Part shown: piece after piece, positions 59,801 to 64,000 of the stretch
Layout: each line of letters starts with the position of its first letter
How positions within the stretch are numbered: the stretch's first letter is position 1
Assembly: GCF_037392515.1 (NCBI RefSeq)
Contig: NC_090291.1
Coordinates: forward strand, 40,593,501-40,657,500
DNA: 64,000 nt
Direction: 5' to 3'
Source of the DNA: Haliotis asinina
Lineage: Eukaryota > Mollusca > Gastropoda > Lepetellida > Haliotidae
Notes under the pieces: model-generated
Seen by the model: only the letters and a program-made list of their open reading frames with translations
Told to the model about the DNA's origin: nothing
Database searches by the model: none
Made by a program: the position numbers and the translations under genes

Positions 59801-62540
59801 CTACAAATGCGTGATGTCACCTTTTACTTCTTTAGTCTCTGTTGGACATCGGTTTTGATGCAACAAATGACAAACTCGTTTCTTGTTCTTGTGACTTGTG
59901 CTTTCCTGTGTAGTGCGTACCGTCATAACGTGTAAAGACCGAATATCAACCTGCAGTGGCGTCAGCAAAGAAGTCTGTTCAGCAAGCTTCTCATCGTGGG
60001 CCTGGAACAACTGTGCAAAGTCATGTGGATTGTGCAGTAAGTTGTCTTCTTTGTCTGTAATAGCATCAGTCAGCTGGAAGCTCTCGATCAGCATTGTGGA
60101 ATCCGTTGTCCATTATCTTGTAGCGTCTGATGAATTTATGATATTTTTGTATTTTCTTATTCCGTGTATTAAATGTCAGTTTGTCTCCCCTGTCTATGAA
60201 ATATTTGATTAGACGTTTTCTGTCTTGGATTATTTTTTTTTTTTTTTACATTGTCTCCCCTGTCTGTAGATTAGATGGTAAGTTGTCTCCCTTTGTAACC
60301 TAATTTTTCTAGGTTGTCTACCCTGGTGTGTGGATGAGGTTAGTTGTCTCCCCTGGTTTCTGGAATATTTAACGGGCTACGTGTCCCAAAAGTTATTCAC
60401 ATATTTGCAAAGTTTCTGCTGTGATTGGAATCGTTTTGAGTCAAGTGATATTCCATCAATACCAGAAATGGGTCACACCAGAAATGGGTTCGCACTATGT
60501 GTACATGTGAGGGAATCGCACCTCTGCTTGCGGCGTGTTGTGCGAACGGGTTAATATCTACTTTATCCCACCGCCATCATTACGTCAGCAATGGAAAGAT
60601 AAACAGTTCACACACTGTAAAAAATCAACAGAAAATAAGGAACTGGATGAAACGCAAATCAAGGATAAAGAATAACATTATCAAAATGGCAATTCTTCGT
60701 GAAATCGACGCTCATTAGGTAGAAATAATAACTAAACAGGTCATAGCTAGTTATGGTTTAATCAATACGAACGTGGATGAAAGATGAACTATTATCCAAA
60801 CTGATTTGTACACTGAAGTATAGGGATATAATATTGTATACAAAACATATATGATGTGAAAAAAACCATTTATGGTTAAGTCTGTTGAAAGCATATGATA
60901 GATTGTTTGTTAAAAGTACTGTTCGCTATTTGATGTTCGCTGAGAAAAATGCTCGTCGATTGCATTCAAAATATACTGCGTTTCTCTTTTGGGACCTTTA
61001 ATGACAGAATGATTCTCGATGCAACTTTCTACCCCGGATCCATGGTCCCGATCTTCAAACGTTCGAACGCTTCATGGATAGGGACCTTGATTCCCAGGCA
61101 GAAAGTTGTATCAAGAATAGAATAGTGTCAAAATGTACATACATGTATATCCCTAACTATTTTTGTCCGGTCATAGTTCTTGAGATGCTAACAGTACTGA
61201 AAAACAAAATGTAGAAAAAACGAACAAAATAAATAGCTTTGACAAGCGAGTCACAGAAATGCTTCAAACTTCAGAAACGTTCATTACAGTGACAGTATGG
61301 CAGCACTGACGGAATCAGTTTGAAAAACGACATCTAGGAATCCTTGTTCATTTCGCGCCAGCTGAGACAGTGTTTCATTTAGTATTCTGTTTGTTAAAAA
61401 GCAATTTTAGAAAGCCAGTAGTGTCTTCTGTAGATCCAAAGAACTTGATGGCATATCTGAGTAGCATCACTTGGTACATTTATTATCTGGACCTGACAAT
61501 CCATGATCAACAATATGAGCTTTGATTTACGCAGTTGGGATACGATGACATGTGTCAACCAAGTCAGCGAGCTTGACCACCCAATCCCGTTAATCGTCTT
61601 TTAGGACAAGCATGGGTAGCCGAAGACCACTTATGTCTGGTTACGCTCCATCCAACATTGTGATTAAGAGTAGATTCCCCACTTGGATACATATGTGAAG
61701 AATATTTCTATGGCCTCCTTTTCATATTGCTGAAATATTGGTAAATATGTTATACGAGAAGAGGCGTAAAATAATACTCACAAAATCACTAACATCCCAA
61801 ACTGTATCCACTAACGACTAGCTCTGACTTTAGATGACACATCCATCCTTGGGTCTACACCTTGGCTACACACAACGGACACTGGGGTCAAGCCGTCCTA
61901 CGGGAATACACCATGTCTAAATGGTTATACACCATACCCAACCCCATACCCTGGGCCCAGCAGGTACCCGATTGGATACACACCCAGCCCTGGAGCCACA
62001 CCCTACCTTGGACCCACACCTTTTCCAATTGGTTTCACACCATGCCCAGGGGCAACGCCATATCCTGGACCCAGCAGATACCCTATTGGATACACACCCA
62101 GTCCTGGAGCCACACCCTACCTTGGACCAACACCCTGGCCAATCGGTTACACGCCTTATCCGGGTGCAACGCCATATCCTGGACCCAGCAGATATCCTAT
62201 TGGTTACACACCCAGTCCTGGAGCCACGCCCTACCTTGGACCAACACCCTGGCCAATTGGTTACACGCCTTATCCGGGTGCAACGCCATATCCTGGACCC
62301 AGCAGATATCCTATTGGTTACACACCCAGTCCTGGAGCCACACCCTACCTTGGACCAACACCCTGGCCAATTGGTTACACTCCTTACCCGAGTGCAACCC
62401 CATACCCTGGTCCCAGCAGATATCCTATTGGATACACACCAAGCCCTGGAGCCACACCCTACCTTGGGGAAACCCCATATCCCATCGGTTACGTCCCTTG
62501 GTTGGGTGCAACGCCTTACCCAGGACTGAAAATAGGGTGA
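53826..62540 (+). CDS. Probable secreted protein: three ShKT domains plus a Pro/Gly/Tyr-rich repeat tail
   Basis: I know no named protein with this layout. Exons: 53826-53855 (or to 53861), 55275-55490, 58650-58766, 59914-60036, 61834-62540. All junctions are phase 1 and in frame. The first is hydrophobic (ALYVAVQLL) and probably ends a signal peptide; its start exon is missing. The second gives a Pro-rich stretch (LLPIPTPYRTPYPVAHSTP), then a six-Cys ShKT domain (CRNVLPYELC ... YCTDFCQLC). The third and fourth are further ShKT domains (YCKDQSSACTDG ... CRYTCGRC; TCKDRISTCSG ... NNCAKSCGLC). The last exon encodes 234 residues, 190 of them in five 38-residue repeats made of 19-residue halves such as WPIGYTPYPGATPYPGPSR. 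It then stops at TGA 62538-62540. ShKT domains are common in secreted metazoan proteins and channel-blocking peptides. The tail resembles matrix or adhesive proteins in composition only; function is unknown. Confidence 0.8.
53966..54175 (+). repeat. SINE family B copy, 5'-truncated
   Basis: 'cgactaacgggatcgggtgg', 'gttgacacaggtcatcgtat', 'gatcactggattgtgtgttc'. It lies in the first visible intron of the ShKT gene. Confidence 0.82.
54299..54535 (-). repeat. SINE family B copy
   Basis: Reverse orientation: 'gtgagtgagggagtaaggtc', 'catcaatattccagctatat', 'gtcgcctcttactacaagca'. Confidence 0.8.
54722..54860 (-). repeat. SINE family A copy
   Basis: Reverse orientation: 'atatagttttacgccgctgt', 'attatgcccttgtggagaat', 'gagcgaacgctttaaccata'. 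Confidence 0.82.
55131..55238. repeat. Palindromic MITE, best preserved copy
   Basis: 108 bp. The left arm gggcctagattttcgaagct is the reverse complement of the right arm agcttcgaaaatctaggccc. The inner blocks cttagcg-aagatagtcgta and tacgactatcttagcgcta also pair. It lies 37 bp upstream of the ShKT exon at 55275. Confidence 0.92.
55491..56165 (+). repeat. Five tandem 135-bp copies of the end of a ShKT exon and its donor site
   Basis: The donor block tgtgtg/gtgagtag recurs at 55491, 55626, 55761, 55896, 56031 and 56166, always 135 bases apart. Each copy repeats the coding half QFYSSGCTVKGAQLKWAVK to CQLCG. Each keeps the in-frame TAG inside gtgagtag, and each has 10 extra bases (gacaatgtgt region) relative to the exon at 55275-55490, which shifts the upstream half out of frame. 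The last copy differs most (kept C pattern, with YCPDFC). They appear to be intronic leftovers rather than alternative exons, since no acceptor gives an open phase-1 exon. An assembly artefact is possible. Confidence 0.9.
57193..57234. repeat. (GTGTGTGC)n microsatellite
   Basis: cgtgtgtgcgtgtgtgcgtg repeated about five times. The complementary strand reads as His/Thr-rich frames that are not genes. Confidence 0.95.
57246..57390 (+). repeat. SINE family A copy
   Basis: 'gagagcatagtgggtagagc', 'tttgctcgtcacgccgagga', 'cacgggttcgatttctcaca', then a shortened tail. Confidence 0.85.
57990..58335 (+). repeat. Dispersed repeat of about 340 bp, copy 2 of a pair
   Basis: Matches 52905-53225 in order, with 'tttgggctagcatcgtatgt', 'actagcccgaaatatgaatg', 'actagtcagtcgggacagtg' and 'tgtttgtttcgcaaactgg'. 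Confidence 0.8.
58341..58457. repeat. Foldback MITE (ttctcgaa...cgttcgtagc family), copy 3
   Basis: Left end ggctagctattctcgaacgt; right end acgtttcgagaataagagcc. This is the clearest copy of the family. Confidence 0.85.
58800..58990 (+). repeat. SINE family B copy, tail lost
   Basis: 'gccgtgaagatctgggttag', 'cgactaatgggattgggtgg', 'gttgacacatgccatcgttt'. It starts about 35 bases after the third exon donor. Confidence 0.85.
59385..59800 (+). repeat. Dispersed repeat of about 400 bp, copy 2 of a pair
   Basis: Collinear with 39425-39823. Here the ends look complementary (caatatattgcgatt and gcgatataccagtatattgg), suggesting a DNA element. Confidence 0.8.
60037..61833 (+). other. Last intron of the ShKT gene
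   Basis: No exon was found. It contains a poly-T run near 60232, antisense SINE A remains at about 60468-60555, an antisense SINE B at 61485-61640, and a SINE A tail at about 61670-61785. Confidence 0.5.
61485..61640 (-). repeat. SINE family B copy, partial
   Basis: Reverse orientation: 'tctggacctgacaatccatg', 'acatgtgtcaaccaagtcag', 'ccacccaatcccgttaatcg'. Confidence 0.8.
61953..62522 (+). repeat. Five 114-bp coding repeats (38 residues each)
   Basis: Units start at 61953, 62067, 62181, 62295 and 62409, exactly 114 bp apart. Each encodes two related 19-residue halves with PIGYTPSPGATPYLGPTP and PIGYTPYPGATPYPGPSR character. The 57/114-bp period keeps all three forward frames open, so length of open frame does not identify the coding one. 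The splice phase does. Confidence 0.95.
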
Positions 62541-62570
62541 CTTGATGTCTCATACTATGCATCATTGTAA

Positions 62571-62576
62571 AATAAA
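62571..62576 (+). terminator. Polyadenylation signal of the ShKT gene
   Basis: AATAAA 31 bases after the TGA stop, a typical short 3' UTR. Confidence 0.75.
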
Positions 62577-62740
62577 ACGTGATGATTAAGAATCAAGTCG
62601 TTCCATCGGTCGTGTATCTTCTGTTCCTCCTGTGTAGGTAAGTGATGTCTCGATGCCGATACGTATCTCGATACAGACACCATACATCCATTCGTCACTG
62701 AAATGTTGTAACCTGGATCCTATCTCTCTTCCTTCCAGTT

Positions 62741-63250
62741 AACCTGCATCTATTCCTCTTCCCTCTGGTTAACTGTGACAGTACCCCTCTTCCCTCTAGT
62801 TAACTGTGACAGTACCCCTCTTCCCTCTAGTTAACTGTGACAGTACCCCTCTTCCCTCTAGTTAACTGTGACAGTACCCCTCTTCCCTCTGGTTAACTGT
62901 GACAGTACCCCTCTTCCCTCTAGTTAACTGTGACAGTACCCCTCTTCCCTCTAGTTAACTGTGACAGTACCCCTCTTCCCTCTAGTTAACATTATTCTAT
63001 TGCTGTCCTCCCTAGTTAACTTGGACCAAATCCATCAATATTTCCTCGAGTTAACCTGGATCCTATTCCTCTTCCCTCTTATTAACCTGATCCTATTGAT
63101 GTTCCCTTTAGTTAACCTGGACCATATTCCTCTTTCCTCGAGTTAACCTTGATCCTATCCCTCTTCCCTCTTGTTAACCTGGACCATATTCCTCTTTCCT
63201 CGAGTTAACCCATCCTTCTTCCTTCTAGTCACACTCAATCCTACACCTCT
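62741..63250. repeat. 31-bp minisatellite with degenerate flank
   Basis: The unit agttaactgtgacagtaccc plus ctcttccctct is repeated about eight times, nearly perfectly (62757-62990). It then degrades into gttaacctggatcctattcc-type units up to about 63250. Confidence 0.93.
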
Positions 63251-64000
63251 TGCCCCTAGTTAACCTTGGCCTTCCTTTCACGAAGAACTAAGGTGATCGC
63301 CACTCACTTGTGCAGTGTTACAGAATGGAGAAAGGAACTCGTGGGCCCAATGTCTCTTCCTTCTAGTTAACATGGAGGCTATTAACCACAGTAGATGTTT
63401 ATACTGAATTTGCAATGCAGACGCTTGAATCACCTGAATCATTCATTCACAGAAGCACTTACACATGTGTATTGCCATGAGCAGTTGGTATGGAAGTCAC
63501 AGACGTCATTCGTAACTACTCGCCTCTTTCCGTAACTGAACGCCATCCGGCTTTCCGGAATGACCCGAGTAGTTACGAATGTCACAGACGTGTGACAGAA
63601 TATCTTAAACACACAGCAATTATTAACTCGTCTGAATATTGATAAGGGAGTCACGTACAAACGGTTTACGTCAGCACTGTTTAGCGATGTTCGTTTAACG
63701 CTATCTCTGGATATGGTCTGTTTGACTGGTATTTTAGAAGCTGATTGATGATACGAGGCAGTCCTGCTTGACAACGGTATAAGAACCGAAACGTCGTTTC
63801 ATTAAGTAATCAAGAAGCTGTTTTCCATAATGTATTACGCCTTTCTTACATCGAGATGTGCCAAATTAATGTAGGCCAAACCTGCGATTTATATCGAAGC
63901 AATGATACCCGTGGTCAATGATGCTGATGATCTCAATCACTAAACTAACCAGACCACTTCATGTAGTTGGTCGCCGCTTATGACCAGTGGCGGTGGATTA
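63251..64000. other. Unassigned sequence at the right edge
   Basis: No exon was found. The minus-strand frame at 63439-63774 crosses a palindrome and has no recognisable motif, so it is not called. The block gaaccgaaacgtcg at 63784-63797 resembles the ends of retroelement repeats. Confidence 0.4.
63508..63580. repeat. Short foldback element
   Basis: attcgtaactactcg (63508-63522) is the exact reverse complement of cgagtagttacgaat (63566-63580). The flanks also share gtcacagac. The loop contains a second small palindrome (atccggctttccggaat). Confidence 0.8.

Noticed and set aside
61862..62545. A 227-codon Trp/His/Thr-rich open frame and an overlapping 202-codon frame
   Set aside because: Both are shadows of the 114-bp coding repeat. 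The splice acceptor at 61833 with phase 1 from the preceding ShKT exon selects the third frame, which ends just before an AATAAA.

Overview
The window looks like nuclear DNA of a marine gastropod mollusc, most likely an abalone-type vetigastropod. This rests on three things: intron-rich genes with ordinary GT-AG junctions, an AT-rich background, and dozens of copies of short interspersed elements ending in a gtaaaactaaactcactcactc tail. That tail is, as I recall it, characteristic of abalone genomes; no database search was possible. Long open frames are poor guides here, because the real genes are made of short exons. I assembled them by matching splice sites and reading phases.

Layout, left to right. 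(1) 1-4927, plus strand: the last four exons of a Spire actin-nucleator gene (Spir-box, FYVE-like zinc finger, C-terminal tail), followed by about 6 kb of repeat-poor sequence that may be its 3' UTR. (2) About 12.06-13.16 kb: a decayed Penelope-like retroelement on the minus strand. (3) 16.6-13.4 kb, minus strand: a small gene for a secreted, cysteine-rich protein of about 121 residues that I do not recognise. (4) 16.8-25.2 kb: repeat-rich intergenic DNA with a LINE fragment. (5) 41.3-25.2 kb, minus strand: fifteen exons of an eIF2-alpha kinase of the HRI (EIF2AK1) type, complete except for its first coding exon. (6) 43,735-47,149: a 3,415-bp transposon with almost identical 480-bp terminal inverted repeats and a perfect 9-bp target duplication, probably a non-autonomous Mutator-like element, inserted just upstream of the kinase gene. 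(7) 48.9-50.8 kb: a broken pogo/Tigger-type transposase with a duplicated PHD-finger tail. (8) 53.8-62.6 kb, plus strand: a gene for a probable secreted protein with three ShKT cysteine domains and a long Pro/Gly/Tyr/Thr-rich repeat tail. One of its ShKT exons is followed by five tandem 135-bp copies. (9) 62.7-63.3 kb: a 31-bp minisatellite, then unassigned sequence.

The genes do not form an obvious functional unit. The Spire and HRI genes are conserved housekeeping or stress-signalling genes. The small cysteine-rich protein and the ShKT/PIGYTP-repeat protein look lineage-specific and are the likeliest novelties. Several inverted-repeat elements and two SINE families sharing one 3' tail make up much of the rest.
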